Position numbers and translations under genes: made by a program
Shown: one piece after another, positions 14,844 to 26,100 of the stretch
Layout: each line of letters opens with the position of its first letter
Position numbering within the stretch: position 1 is the first letter of the stretch
Assembly: GCA_934130435.1 (NCBI GenBank)
Contig: CAKOYB010000012.1
Location: forward strand, 1 to 36,530
Source: an uncultured Clostridia bacterium
GTDB taxonomy: Bacteria > Bacillota > Clostridia > TANB77 > CAG-508
DNA length: 36,530 nucleotides
Reading direction: 5' to 3'
The notes under the pieces: generated by a model
Databases searched by the model: none
What the model saw: only the letters and a program-made list of their open reading frames with translations
Told to the model about the DNA's origin: nothing

Positions 14844-15776
14844 ATGTCAGCAATAAACAATTCAATATCAAATTTAAGTACAGAAAACCAAACATTTTAT
14901 GATAGAACTTTACTATCAAGATTATTACCAGAATTGCATTTTTATAAAGATGCAAAAAAGAAAAAAATTCCTAAAGGAAAAGGAACAAAAATAGAGTGGA
15001 GGATATTCAAGTCTTTAGCTGTTCCAACAACACCATTAGAAGAAGGAGTGACACCTGCAGGTAAAAACTTAGATATTTCACCTGTTACTGCTGAATGTAG
15101 CCAATATGGTGATTATGTAACAGTATCAGATGTGTTAGATATGCAAGGAAAAGACCCTGTTATAGCAGAAACATCTGCATTGGAAGGTGAACAAGCAGCA
15201 CAACTTGTTGACACTTTAATTAGAGATACTGTAACAAGTGGAACAAATGTAAGATATGCTAATGGAAAAGCATCAAGAGCTACTTTAACAGCAACAGATG
15301 TATTAAAAGGAATAGATGTAAAAAAAGCTGTTAGAGATTTAAGAAAGAATAATGCCAAACCATTCAGTGATGGATATTTTCATTCAGTTATAAGTGCTGA
15401 ACAAGCTTATGATTTGATGAGTGATACATCAGAAGGTGGATGGATAGACGCTAACAAATATACTGATAATAGACCTTTATTAAAAGGCGAAATTGGTGAG
15501 TTTGCAGGTGTAAGATTTATGACATCAAGCAATACAAAAGTTGTAGATAATTCAGGTGTAGCAGTACATTTAGGAGTCATTTATGGAAAAGATTCATATG
15601 GTGTACCTGAGATCGGAGATGGAAGCGCTGCTAAACCATCTATTATAGTAAAAACAGATGGTGGAAATTCAGACCCATTAAATCAAAGAAATACAATTGG
15701 TTGGAAAAATATGTTTACTTGTAAAAGATTAGAAGAAAAAGCAATTGTAAGAATTGAAACAGGAGTAACTGCTTAG
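14844..15776 (+). CDS. Major capsid protein, N4-gp56 family
   Basis: This 310-residue HK97-fold capsid subunit is of the N4-gp56 type. Recognisable segments are FYDRTLLSRLLPELHFYKDA near the start, KKIPKGKGTKIEWRIF, LEEGVTPAGK, the YGDYVTVSDVLD segment, EGEQAAQLVDTLIRD, and the later FHSVISAEQAYDLM and GEIGEFAGVRFM. It forms the icosahedral shell. AAAGGAAATG lies upstream. It is followed at once by a hairpin whose loop contains the stop codon, likely shaping the high relative expression of this gene. Confidence 0.95.
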   Translation: MSAINNSISNLSTENQTFYDRTLLSRLLPELHFYKDAKKKKIPKGKGTKIEWRIFKSLAVPTTPLEEGVTPAGKNLDISPVTAECSQYGDYVTVSDVLDMQGKDPVIAETSALEGEQAAQLVDTLIRDTVTSGTNVRYANGKASRATLTATDVLKGIDVKKAVRDLRKNNAKPFSDGYFHSVISAEQAYDLMSDTSEGGWIDANKYTDNRPLLKGEIGEFAGVRFMTSSNTKVVDNSGVAVHLGVIYGKDSYGVPEIGDGSAAKPSIIVKTDGGNSDPLNQRNTIGWKNMFTCKRLEEKAIVRIETGVTA

Positions 15777-15794
15777 CAGTTACTCTAAATTTTA
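15763..15794 (+). terminator. Terminator/attenuator overlapping the capsid stop codon
   Basis: GAGTAACTGC (15763-15772) pairs perfectly with GCAGTTACTC (15776-15785); the three-base loop and first 3'-arm base contain the end of the capsid gene including its TAG. A T-rich tract (TAAATTTTATTTT) follows. It would give partial termination after the capsid gene and protect the 3' end of the capsid mRNA. Confidence 0.7.
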
Positions 15795-15813
15795 TTTTAG
15801 GGAGGAAAAAATA

Positions 15814-16095
15814 ATGATAAATCAAGAGAATAACACTCAAGAAATAATAAAACAACAAAATGTGGTACAAACAGAAGAACAAAGTAAAATAGAACAAGAG
15901 AAAGAAGCAAAAAAAACAGCTGAAACTCTAAAGAAAGATTTAGTTGAAATAAAAATACCAATAGATCCATTAAATAAAACAGATAAAGTTGTAGATGTAA
16001 TAATAAATGGATACAGATGGACTATAGAAAGAGGTAAAGAAGTAAAAGTTCCAAGAGCTGTAAAAGAATTATTAACAGATGCAAATTATATCTAA
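15814..16095 (+). CDS. Small protein after capsid, possible head accessory protein
   Basis: This 93-residue protein starts behind GGGAGG. The first half is a Gln/Glu/Lys helix. The second half is compact: VEIKIPIDPLNKTDKVVDV, then INGYRWTIERGKEVKVPRAV, KELL. The Y-R-W-x-I-x-R-G-x-x-V-x-V-P motif is shared by small proteins next to capsid genes in many phages and may be a head or connector accessory. Role not established. Confidence 0.55.
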   Translation: MINQENNTQEIIKQQNVVQTEEQSKIEQEKEAKKTAETLKKDLVEIKIPIDPLNKTDKVVDVIINGYRWTIERGKEVKVPRAVKELLTDANYI

Positions 16096-16098
16096 AAT

Positions 16099-16162
16099 CA
16101 CTACCAAGTAGGTAGTGTGTAGAGCATATACAATGCTTTGCACAGTGCTTTGCACAGTGCTT
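16099..16162 (+). repeat. Hairpin and 12-bp tandem repeat before the connector gene
   Basis: CACTACC (16099-16105) pairs with GGTAGTG (16111-16117) around AAGTA. It is followed by two adjacent exact copies of TGCTTTGCACAG (16134-16145, 16146-16157) plus a partial third (TGCTT). The repeats contain inverted TGCA-type half sites and can fold on themselves. The next gene starts at 16182 behind AAGGAGG. Confidence 0.6.
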
Positions 16163-16181
16163 ATTTAAGGAGGAGAAAAAT

Positions 16182-16763
16182 ATGTATTTAAAAGATTTAA
16201 AAAATATTGCTATGCAATTAATTGATGAGTATTCGACTGAAAAGTCTCCTACAGAAGATGAAGATATTAAACAAAAATTAAATGGATTGTTTAATGCTGC
16301 TTTATTTGAAGTTGCACAAATAAAAAAGATTCTAAAGGTATATCAATTTTCAATAACTGAAGAAGTTGCAACTGAGTATAAATCAATTGGATTGCCAGAT
16401 GATTTTATGGAAGAAAGAAGATTAAGATATTTTTCTTCTAATAATTCTATTCTTAGATATTATATTCAAAAAGATAAAATAAAAATACATAAATCATGTT
16501 TAGGAAATTTTGAATTGGAATATTATGCTATTCCAGAAGAAATAACAGAAGATAATCAAGATGATTACGAGTTTGAATTAGATATGGATGCTCAAATGGC
16601 TTTACCATACTATGTTGCAAGTAGTGTATTAATGAGTGATGTGTCTGCTAATTATACCGCGTTTGAAGCTAAATATAATGCGAAAGTAGAACAATTAATG
16701 CGAAGTGCACAAGAAAGTGAAAATAGTACAACTATTACAATCCATTCAATGTTTGCTATTTAG
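16182..16763 (+). CDS. Head-tail connector/adaptor protein
   Basis: This 193-residue, mainly helical protein has an N-terminal helical region (LKDLKNIAMQLIDEYS; LFNAALFEVAQIKKI), a central strand segment ending ELEYYAIPEEI, and C-terminal helices (DAQMALPYYVASSVLMSD). Its size, its order after capsid, and this helical-strand-helical layout match adaptor proteins that bind below the portal in podoviruses (T7 gp11 or P22 gp4 analogues). The assignment rests on pattern and synteny. Confidence 0.65.
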   Translation: MYLKDLKNIAMQLIDEYSTEKSPTEDEDIKQKLNGLFNAALFEVAQIKKILKVYQFSITEEVATEYKSIGLPDDFMEERRLRYFSSNNSILRYYIQKDKIKIHKSCLGNFELEYYAIPEEITEDNQDDYEFELDMDAQMALPYYVASSVLMSDVSANYTAFEAKYNAKVEQLMRSAQESENSTTITIHSMFAI

Positions 16764-16775
16764 AAAGGAGCAAAA

Positions 16776-18659
16776 ATGGCGACTATACCAAGTTTTACCC
16801 CAAAAACTCCCAAAACAAGAGTTTATAGTGATTTTAGAGGGGTAGATTTTACATCAGATAGTACAAGGGTTTCTTTAAACAGAAGTCCTAATTGTGTAAA
16901 TATGTATAAAGATTACAAATCTAGTCTTGGTCAGGCAATAGAGACAAGACCTGGTTTTACTAATTTATTAGAGCTCGGAAATGAGATATATGGAATCCAT
17001 TTTGTAAAAGATTCTTCTTTAAAAGTATTAGTTCATAGTGGTACTGAGTTATTACTTTGGAGTAATTATCCGGATAAACAATTAAAAAAGAATATGCAAG
17101 TTTTATTTTCGAATATGGCAGAAACAAAATCTAGGTCTTTTGTCTATAATAATAAACTTTATATAAACGATGGAAAAAACTATATTTTTTATGATGGTAG
17201 CAAAGTCAAAAGTGTTGATGAAATTGCTTTTATTCCAACTACGACCATTGCACGAAGTCCAAGCGGAGGAGGAACTCTATATCAACCAGTTAATTTATTA
17301 CAATCAAAGAGAAAAAATTCTTTTTTAGCAAATGGTACTGATAAAATTTATACATTAGATTGTAGCGGATTAGATTCAGAAAAGGTTACTGCAACGGTTA
17401 ATGGCGTTTCTAAAGCAGAAGGAACAGATTTTTCTGTAAATAGAGTTACAGGGGTAATAACTTTTACTACTGCTCCAAAAGCTCCTTCAACTGCTGGTCA
17501 AGACAATGTTGTTATAACTTTTTCAAAAACAGTAGCTGATTATTCAAACAGAATAAAAAAATGTTTATTAAGTTGCATTTTTGATAATAGAGTATTTTTT
17601 AGTGGAAATAACAGTTATCCTAATGCTATTTTTAATTCAATGTTAAATGATCCTACGTATATTTCTGACTTAGCTTATTATCAAGATGGAAGTGATAATA
17701 TTCCTATTACATCTATATTAAGAGTAGGGGATAGTATATTGGTTATTAAGTCAGATGATCAACAAGATTCTGTTGTTTACTATCATACTCCAGAAGATAT
17801 AAAAAATGATGACACTGAAGAAACAATATATCCTACTAAGCAAGGTCTAGCTGGAATTGGATGTATTTCAATGTGGGGAAGTAGAAACTTTCTTGATGAA
17901 CCTGTTTTTATATCTAAGCTAGGATTAGAATGTTTTACAAAATTAAATTTAGGATTAGAAAGAAGTATAGAACATAAATCTAGTATGGTTGATACAAAAC
18001 TTGTTAATGAACCTAATTTAGAAGATATTTGCTTGGAACAATGGCGAGGATATTTATTATGTTTAATTAATGGACATATTTATTTAGCTGACAATAGACA
18101 AAAATATCTTAATAAAGGAACACAACAGCAAGAATATGAATGGTTTTATTGGGATAATATTGGAGATGTTGTTAATAATGAGTTTAAAAAAGCTATGATT
18201 TTAAAGACTTATGATGACAACTTGTTTTTTGGTACTGAAAATGGTGTTATAGCTAAGTTTACAGATAGAGTTTATAACGATAATGGTCGAATAATTTATA
18301 GCCAATGGGAAACACCTTTTGATTGCTTTGGAAGTGAAAATCATGTGAAAACCACAAATAAAAGAGGAGGAATTGCAAATTTTAAAGCTATTCCTGGCTC
18401 AATTTGTAAGCTTAAAGAAAGAATTGATAAATCTCAGGAAAAAGAAATTACAAGATTTGTTGCAGGTGGTTTTTCATATACAGATTTTAAGTATGAGGAC
18501 TTTTCATATAATACATCTCAAAAAATGAGTGTTATCTATAAAATAAAAGAAAAGAAATGGACCAACATTTCGTTGATTTTCTATTCAGATGAATTAAATA
18601 AACCTTTTGGGATTTTTGATGCAGTCCTAGAAGCCTTTATTGGTGGATATGTAAAATAA
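16776..18659 (+). CDS. Tail hub / DNA-stabilisation protein (beta-propeller-like)
   Basis: This 627-residue protein begins with a short Pro-rich arm (ATIPSFTPKTPKTRVYSDFR, then GVDF) and then repeated strand units (YGIHFVKDSSLKVLVHSG; SFVYNNKLYINDGKNYIFYD; VFFSGNNSYPNAIFNSM; CFTKLNLGLERSI), as expected for a beta-propeller tail-tube hub such as T7 gp12 or P22 gp10 analogues. An inserted Ig-like segment at about residues 185-250 (IYTLDCSGLDSEKVTATVNG) may be decorative. It follows the adaptor by 12 nt and would plug the portal channel and hold packaged DNA. Confidence 0.7.
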   Translation: MATIPSFTPKTPKTRVYSDFRGVDFTSDSTRVSLNRSPNCVNMYKDYKSSLGQAIETRPGFTNLLELGNEIYGIHFVKDSSLKVLVHSGTELLLWSNYPDKQLKKNMQVLFSNMAETKSRSFVYNNKLYINDGKNYIFYDGSKVKSVDEIAFIPTTTIARSPSGGGTLYQPVNLLQSKRKNSFLANGTDKIYTLDCSGLDSEKVTATVNGVSKAEGTDFSVNRVTGVITFTTAPKAPSTAGQDNVVITFSKTVADYSNRIKKCLLSCIFDNRVFFSGNNSYPNAIFNSMLNDPTYISDLAYYQDGSDNIPITSILRVGDSILVIKSDDQQDSVVYYHTPEDIKNDDTEETIYPTKQGLAGIGCISMWGSRNFLDEPVFISKLGLECFTKLNLGLERSIEHKSSMVDTKLVNEPNLEDICLEQWRGYLLCLINGHIYLADNRQKYLNKGTQQQEYEWFYWDNIGDVVNNEFKKAMILKTYDDNLFFGTENGVIAKFTDRVYNDNGRIIYSQWETPFDCFGSENHVKTTNKRGGIANFKAIPGSICKLKERIDKSQEKEITRFVAGGFSYTDFKYEDFSYNTSQKMSVIYKIKEKKWTNISLIFYSDELNKPFGIFDAVLEAFIGGYVK

Positions 18660-18671
18660 GGAGGGTTAAAA

Positions 18672-19214
18672 GTGTTAGAAAAAATTACAGAGAATGTAGA
18701 AATACATCAAACATTGCCAGATGTTCCGAGTATGACTGCACAGGAGTTGAAAAAAGAATGGGATAAAGGAAATAAGATAATTAAAGCAGCGTTTAATAAA
18801 TTAGTTGATGAATTAAATAATAATATGTTTCCAATTGGATTTAGAATGTTTGTTAATAATGATAAAGATTATTCAAAACATTTAGGCTTTACTTGGCAAA
18901 AAGTTGCTAAAGGAAGAGTATTAGTAGGAAAAAATGAAAACGATACAGATTTTAATTCAATTGGAAAAAAAGGTGGAGAGAAAAAACATAAGCAAACTAT
19001 TGCTGAAATGCCATCACATAATCACTCTACTAGCCAGACAAAAGGGTTAACTTTACAAGCTGCTGCGGAAAATTCAGGAGGAAATAGTGGAATCGGTATA
19101 ACAGAAACTAACGGTTTTCCTTGGGCTAAAAATATTGCATCTCAAGGTGGCGGACAAGCATTTAATGTTATGCAACCTTATGAAGTTGTAAACATATGGG
19201 AAAGAATTTTATAG
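18672..19214 (+). CDS. Tail-collar-domain protein (GTG start)
   Basis: GTG 18672 is preceded by AAGGAGGG, which decides the start. After an N-terminal helical region, the 180-residue protein ends in a classic phage tail-collar/microcystin-dependent-protein domain: LGFTWQKVAKGRVLVGKN, IGKKGGEKKHKQTIAEMPSH, then NHS, and the terminal NVMQPYEVVNIWERIL. These domains occur at the ends of tail or baseplate structures and form trimers. Here it is probably a small tail-tip or fibre-base component. Confidence 0.8.
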   Translation: MLEKITENVEIHQTLPDVPSMTAQELKKEWDKGNKIIKAAFNKLVDELNNNMFPIGFRMFVNNDKDYSKHLGFTWQKVAKGRVLVGKNENDTDFNSIGKKGGEKKHKQTIAEMPSHNHSTSQTKGLTLQAAAENSGGNSGIGITETNGFPWAKNIASQGGGQAFNVMQPYEVVNIWERIL

Positions 19215-19225
19215 GAGGCTTATAA

Positions 19226-20095
19226 ATGAGTAATTATAATATTGATGAGTTGGCAAGACAAATGGGATTTAATGATACATATTTAAACAAGTTAAAAGCA
19301 AGTAATTCTTATATATCAGAAAGTGCAAACAAAGATAGAGATATGGTAAATTCAGAATTAAATCAAACTATTTCTGATTATGAAAAAGAAAGGCAAGACC
19401 AAAATAAACAGTTTATAAAAGATAGTCAAGCTGCATATGTAGATTATGCAAAGTCGATTAATCCATATTCTGTTCAGAATAGTAGCAATAACAGATATGG
19501 ATTAGGAAATAGTGGCTATTCTGAAAGTTCACTAATTGGTGCTAATAATACATATCAAAATAGATATACATCAACTAAGAATAATTATGATAATATTTTT
19601 GCTAATATTAATAACAATATTGCTAAAGCTAAAGAGACTGGAAATATCGAACTTGCTAAAATAGCTAAGGAAGAGCAAGAAAGGTTACTTGAAAATTTAT
19701 ATAAGATTAATGATGAGTATACGGCTGAAAAACAAAGAGAAGAAGAAAAGAGAAGGTATGAAGAAGAAATGGCATTAAAGAAACAACAATGGGAGGCTGA
19801 GATGGCTTTACAAAAACAACAACTAGCAAGAGCTAGTAGCAGTAGTTCTTCATCTGCAAAGAAGAATACAGTAAATGTTTCTGGAAGCTATGATGTGTCT
19901 TCTGATGCTGTTAGCAATAACCAACAGGGCTCTGAAAACCAATCATTAAGAAAATTATATGATAATTTAGTTAAAGCTAACCCAACCAATAATTTAAGTA
20001 AACAAATATATAGAAATTTAATATATGGAGAAGTACAGAACGGACATATAACTGAGTCTGATGCATCTGCGTTATTTGATGAATTTAATTTATAG
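19226..20095 (+). CDS. Probable internal virion protein, coiled-coil
   Basis: This 289-residue protein lies between the collar protein and the giant ejected protein. It is helical and charged, with a coiled-coil segment around residues 155-195 (QREEEKRRYEEEMALKKQQW), a Ser-rich linker (eight residues containing SSSSSS), and a short C-terminal helical domain (SLRKLYDNLVKAN; YGEVQNGHITESDASALFDE). It also has an Asn/Tyr/Ser-rich central part. Location and composition suggest an internal or ejection protein, comparable in role to T7 gp14-gp16, but no homology is claimed. Confidence 0.55.
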   Translation: MSNYNIDELARQMGFNDTYLNKLKASNSYISESANKDRDMVNSELNQTISDYEKERQDQNKQFIKDSQAAYVDYAKSINPYSVQNSSNNRYGLGNSGYSESSLIGANNTYQNRYTSTKNNYDNIFANINNNIAKAKETGNIELAKIAKEEQERLLENLYKINDEYTAEKQREEEKRRYEEEMALKKQQWEAEMALQKQQLARASSSSSSSAKKNTVNVSGSYDVSSDAVSNNQQGSENQSLRKLYDNLVKANPTNNLSKQIYRNLIYGEVQNGHITESDASALFDEFNL

Positions 20096-20104
20096 GAGGC
20101 ATAT

Positions 20105-23100
20105 ATGTCTTGGGAAGATTTTAAAAAGGAAAAACAACAAAATTCTTCTTGGGAGGAATTTAAAAAAAGAAAAGAGACTCAAAGCAATTCAATTTCAACT
20201 TCAAATGATGAATCTTTATTAAATAAAGCTCAAAATTTCATGAATACAACAAGTAATAAAATATCCGATAATATAAATAATACTTTTCAAAAGTTGTCTA
20301 GTTTAAAACAAACTAGTCGTATTACAGATGAACAAATGCAAAAGCTAGCTTTGCAACAGGCTAAAGAACAAACGGCAAATTCAGAAGATAAAATAAGCCG
20401 AAATATTAGTATTAATAAATATAACCAAAGCAAGCAAGAAGAAATTCAAAGATTATTAAATAGTATTCCAGAAAAAAATGACAATATTGGTGTGACTAGT
20501 AATAATACAAGTGATATTAATCAACGCAATATTAATAGTAATGCTACTGCTCCAATTAACAAATCATTATTTCAAAAAGTACAAGATTTTGCTAAAGAAA
20601 AAGAAATTATTCAAGAACCTGAAAAAGGTAATATATTGCAAAATGTAGGTGGGTCATTAGCTGATATTGGATTAAATTTTACCAAAGGTATATTAGATGT
20701 TCCTGAAAATTTATCTGATTTATATTTACATGGTATTGCACTTGGCAAAGATATTAAAAATAATAATATAAATAGTATAGCAAATGAATTACTTAATGCC
20801 AAACCATACGGAAACTATAGTACTCTTTCTCAAAATAATTTAAAGGAAGATTCTCAACCCAAAACAAATGTTACAGACATGGATATATACAATTCTATTC
20901 ATAACAAGCGTGAGTTTTCAGCAGATGAATTGCGAAATTTTGCTTCAAATGAAAATTATTACAATTTAATGGGGTTACAGAGAGTTGAAGATAAGGTAAA
21001 TAATTATTCTTATTTAGGTAACACAAGTGATGAAGTATTTAGGTCAATTGGATATACTGCTGGAATGGCTGTTGCCGGTGCACCTTTAAGCGAGGCAGTA
21101 GGATTATCAAATTCTGGTAATATTCCAATTTCTCTTGGAAAAACACATTTAGATATGCCTATTTTATCATTATTAGGAGGTAGTGCAAGTTCCTTAAATG
21201 AAACATATCAAAGTGACAAGTCTAATGGAACTAAAACTGGACTATTGCAAACTTGGATTAAAGCTATCAATGGTGGATTAACAGAGGGCTTTACAGAAGG
21301 TATGTTTGGAATGTATGGAGTTGGGGGAAGTTCTATTGAAGATAGTGCTCAAAATTATATTTCTAAAAAAATTGCTCAAGGAGCAGGACAAACATTAGCA
21401 AGCTTGGGATTGTCAGCAACTGGTGAAGCAACAGAAGAATTAGTTTCTTATATGTTAAATTATATTACTGATCATAGTTTGGATACAATGTTTGGAACAC
21501 AAAATGCCAGTGAGTGGAATTGGGAAGATGTAGGAAAATCTATGGCCAGTGCTTTTGCAAGCACATTGATTTCACAAGGTTCTACTCAAACACTCCAATC
21601 TATTGCAAATAAATTTAATAGTAATACGCTATATAATAATGCTATAGATTTGGCTGAGCAAAAACTTGGCAGAAAATTAAATTCAAATGAAAAAAGTGAA
21701 GTTAAACTTCAAATACAAGATATTCAAAAGCAAGTTAATAATAATTTAGAATCCAAAAAAGAAGAGACTAAAGATACAAAAACAAATAAAAATGATAAAC
21801 AAGCTAAAAATTTAATTGATATATTAAATGCTAGTGCAAATTTACAACAAAATGTGGCAAATAATCAGTCTATATTGCCTAATCAACAAATTACACAAGC
21901 AGATAATAAAATCGTTCAAAATGGAATTTCAGTTGAGACAAATGAAATGTTAAACAATAATCAACTTCCAATGTTAAATTATCAATATGAAAATTCTAAT
22001 AATGAGAAGATAAATAATTTAAGACAAGATGCAAACAAATATTTCAATAATTCTGAAAAAGCTAGAAACTATGTAAATATGCTAGAACAAATCATAAAGG
22101 ATAAAAATGTTGATATAAGATTAGATGCAAATTTGAAAACACCAGATGGAAGAATGGCAAATGGTTCTTATTTAGATGGAGTGATAACAATAAATCCTAA
22201 CTCAACAAAAGCAGGAGAATTTATTGCAGTTCATGAATTAACACATGCGATTGGCAATGATTCTATGAGAAATATAATAGAAACATATAGAAAAAGTAAT
22301 ACAGAATTTAATGCTGCAGTTGAAAATCTTTTACAAAATTATGGCTCAACAGAGTTAACAGATGAAGCTTTATCTGATGTTTCGGCACAACTTTTTGGAA
22401 ATCAAGAGTTTATTAATAATGTTTCACAAAAAAGTCCTAACATCTTCAAGAGAATTTATAATGAAGTAAAGTATTTATGGCATCAATTTAGAGGCTATAA
22501 AAATCAAGACCAATTCATAGATGATTTATATTATAAATGGACGCAAGTTTATAATAATAATAACAAATTAAATGAAGCAAGTAATTATTCTATTGCAGGT
22601 AAACAAGGGATGAAAAATGCAATAAAAGCTGATACAAGTAATTTAGTTCTTGAAAGAAATTATAATAAGGCTCAACAAATGCAAAAAAATGGTGTTGATA
22701 ATGAAACAATAAGACAGTCCACAGGATGGTTTCAGGATAGAAATGGTGATTGGAAGTTTGAGTTTTCTGATAAAGATATGTCACTGAAAAATATTAAACT
22801 AGAAAAAAATAAAACATATGAGTTGGGCAACTTATTAGAACATGATACTTTATTTACAGTGTATCCTCAATTAAAAAACATTGAAATTCAGTTTAGAGAA
22901 CTAAATGGTGCTAATGGCAAATATTCTGTTTCAAATAATAATATAATAATAAATAACAAATTGATTGGAAATAGCCCACAAATTGAAGGAACTCTTATCC
23001 ATGAAATACAACATGCAATTCAAAATATTGAAGGTTTTGAAAACGGTACTAGCAGTAAGAAAAGTAAACTTGCATATTTTGAAAGCTTAGGAGAAATAGA

Positions 23101-26100
23101 AGCTGATGACACCAAAAAAAGATACCTATTAGAAAAGAATGGTAAAATAGACAGAAACACTATCGAACCTGAATCTTCCAAAAACAATCCTCAACATCCA
23201 AAATTAAATAATTACTTAAAAAATAGAAAACTTCTTGATAAAATAAAAGACAACATATATAATTATTCTAATAGCGAAAACAAGAAAGGCGGAGATAACT
23301 ATGAAATTTATCAAGAAGATATGGCACAAAATAATCAAGAAAATAGCAGATTGGTATTTGCAGAAACCAATGGAAATAATAGATCCGATGGAACCTTGGG
23401 AAATAGCAGAGTTGAAAATGGAAGAAAAAATGGAGAGAAAATACAAGAAATTGACAAAAAAATACAAGAAAGACATGAAAAAACTAAAGAATCAACACAT
23501 GAAAATGAAGAAAAAAATAATAGCAAAGTATGGAACAATAGAATACTAGAAGAATCTGAAAATAATTCAGGTTCTTTTTCTTTTGATAGAAATGCTAAAA
23601 GATATAAAGATTTAGAGTCTGCTAATATTGTAAAATTTAACAAGAAAACAGATGGTAAAATAAATATTGAAATATCAAATAATAATGAATTGATAAATCA
23701 ATTTACTGTAACCTCAAAAGAAAATGCCTCAAAGCAATTAGGAAATAATATTGCAAATTATATATATGATAATGCAACTGAAACTAGCAAAACTATAAAT
23801 TTAAAACAAATTGAAACTGCAAAAGTTCAAGATACGTCCCATAAAGGAAAACAATTAGAAATCATAAAAAATACTAATCCTATGCTAGATGATTATCATA
23901 CAGGAATAAGAAATATTGAAGACATAAAAACATTTGACGAGGTAATAAATGATGATGGCGAAAGCTTTGCTTGGGGAGATTTTTCAAGAGAAGACGCTGA
24001 AAGAGCATTAAAAGATGGAAAAGTAACTGTATATAGTTCATATCCAATAAAACAAGGAACCTTTGTTTCTACTTCAAGAATACAAGCAGAAGAATATGCT
24101 GGTGGAAGAGGAAATAGAGTATATTCAAAAACAATTCCATTAGATTCTGTTGCATGGATTAATGGAGATGAAGGACAATATGCTAATGTAAAACAAAAAT
24201 ATTCAATTGAAAATGACAATTGGAGCAATTATTTAGATAATAGTTTTAAAGCTGAAGGTACAAGAACTAATCTTGAAGAAATAAAAAATGGAAATTTAGC
24301 ACCAGTAGCAAATGATTTTACAAACTATAAAGAACTTAGTAAATCTGAAAAAAAGGAATTGTTTGATTACTTAGATAAAAGAGGAGCTAATTACGAATAT
24401 GATACTGATACATATGAAATAATTGACATTGATGATAAAAGTTTAATAAAAGATTTTTATATTACAAAATATTTAGAAAAACAAAAAAATAATAATTCTA
24501 AAGAAAATATAAATTCACCTTATAGAAACAGTGATAAAATAGCGAATGATAATACCATATCTGATTTAGATGCAATTAGAGAAGAATCACGTAAAGTAAA
24601 TTCGCCATCACTTGAAACGACCAATAAGACAGCTAATAAACTCACAAATAACGGAAATAAATTGATAAGTGCAACAATAAGTTCTGTAAATAAACAAAGA
24701 AGAAAAGAAAATGTTAGTTTATCTCAAATAAAAGATACACTAGCTCAAAAGTTTGTAAATAAAGGTCACTATATAGATAAATTAGCTAAAGAAACAGGCA
24801 ATAAAAAATTAACTTATTTATATGATAGAACAATGAATGCATTTAATGAAGCTCAAATTTCTATTGGAGATAAACAAATAATCTCAAATGCTGCTGGAAC
24901 AGATATAGAAGTTGTTGGTAAATCTATTATAGATATATTTTCTGAAGCGGACAAAGCTAATTTGTCAAGTGAGTTTGATGACTATTTATTGAACAAACAT
25001 AATATTTCAAGATTTGCATACGAAAAAGGTATTTTTGGTAGTGAAGTGTCTGCAACAGATTCTGAAATTACTGTTAATGCTTATGAAAAAAAATATCCTA
25101 AATTTTATGAATGGTCAAAAGAGGTAAGCAAATATAATGATAACAATTTAAAGGACTTAGTTAGAAACGGTTTAGTTTCGAATGAAACTTATAATAAATT
25201 GCGTGAAATGTATAGTGACTATGTTCCTACATTTAGAGATATAACGGAAAGTATTACACAATACCAAGATGATTTGGTAGGTAACAATACTTTAAAAAAA
25301 GCTACTGAAAGCGATAAAAGTATTTTGTCTATAAAAGAAAGTATGGCAGAACAAACGTTAGCAATAAAAAAAGCCATCAGAGTAAATAAATTGGGAGTAG
25401 AACTGTATAAAACATTAGGCAAAGAATCAAAAGTAAATAATAATAACATTGTAAGTGGAATTGAATTCGATCCAGTTGCAATTCAATCATTAGCAGGAGA
25501 TGTAATTGCAAAGGCAAAAGATGGAACTAATACTTTTATGATTTTTCAAAATGGTGAAATGACAGAATTTAAGATAAGTGATGAATTGTACTCTGCTTTT
25601 GCAAAAGATACTTTACAGAATAAAATTAATAGCAGTAATGTTGCAAAAACATTGTTGACTCCTATTGAGAAACTTTCTAATGCTCAAAGAGAATTATTAA
25701 CTACATACAGTATTGGTTTTGCATTTAATAATCCTATAAAGGATTTTCAAGATGCTGTATTTAATACTAAGTATAGTTCTGCTCAATTTCTAAAAAATTA
25801 TACAAAAGCTCTTTATAATATTGGAACAGATGGTTCTTGGTATAAAAATTATAAAGAAAATGGTGGAACAGCAAATACATATTTTGATTACCAAAAGGGA
25901 ATATTGCCAAACAAAAATAAAAGATTTGGAGACAATATAAAAGTTGTAAATGAAATTCTTGAGCAAGCTCCAAGATTAGCTGAATATATATCTACAATTG
26001 AAAATGGAGGAAGTATAGATGAAGCGCTATATAATGCCGCGGATATAACTACTAATTTTAAAAGAGGTGGAAATATTACAAAGGTTGTTAATAAATATGG

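Noticed and set aside
23301..23549. Open frame inside the giant virion gene
   Set aside because: Shadow frame of a Lys/Glu/Asn-rich segment; it has no independent ribosome site and the main frame is continuous with recognisable domains on both sides.
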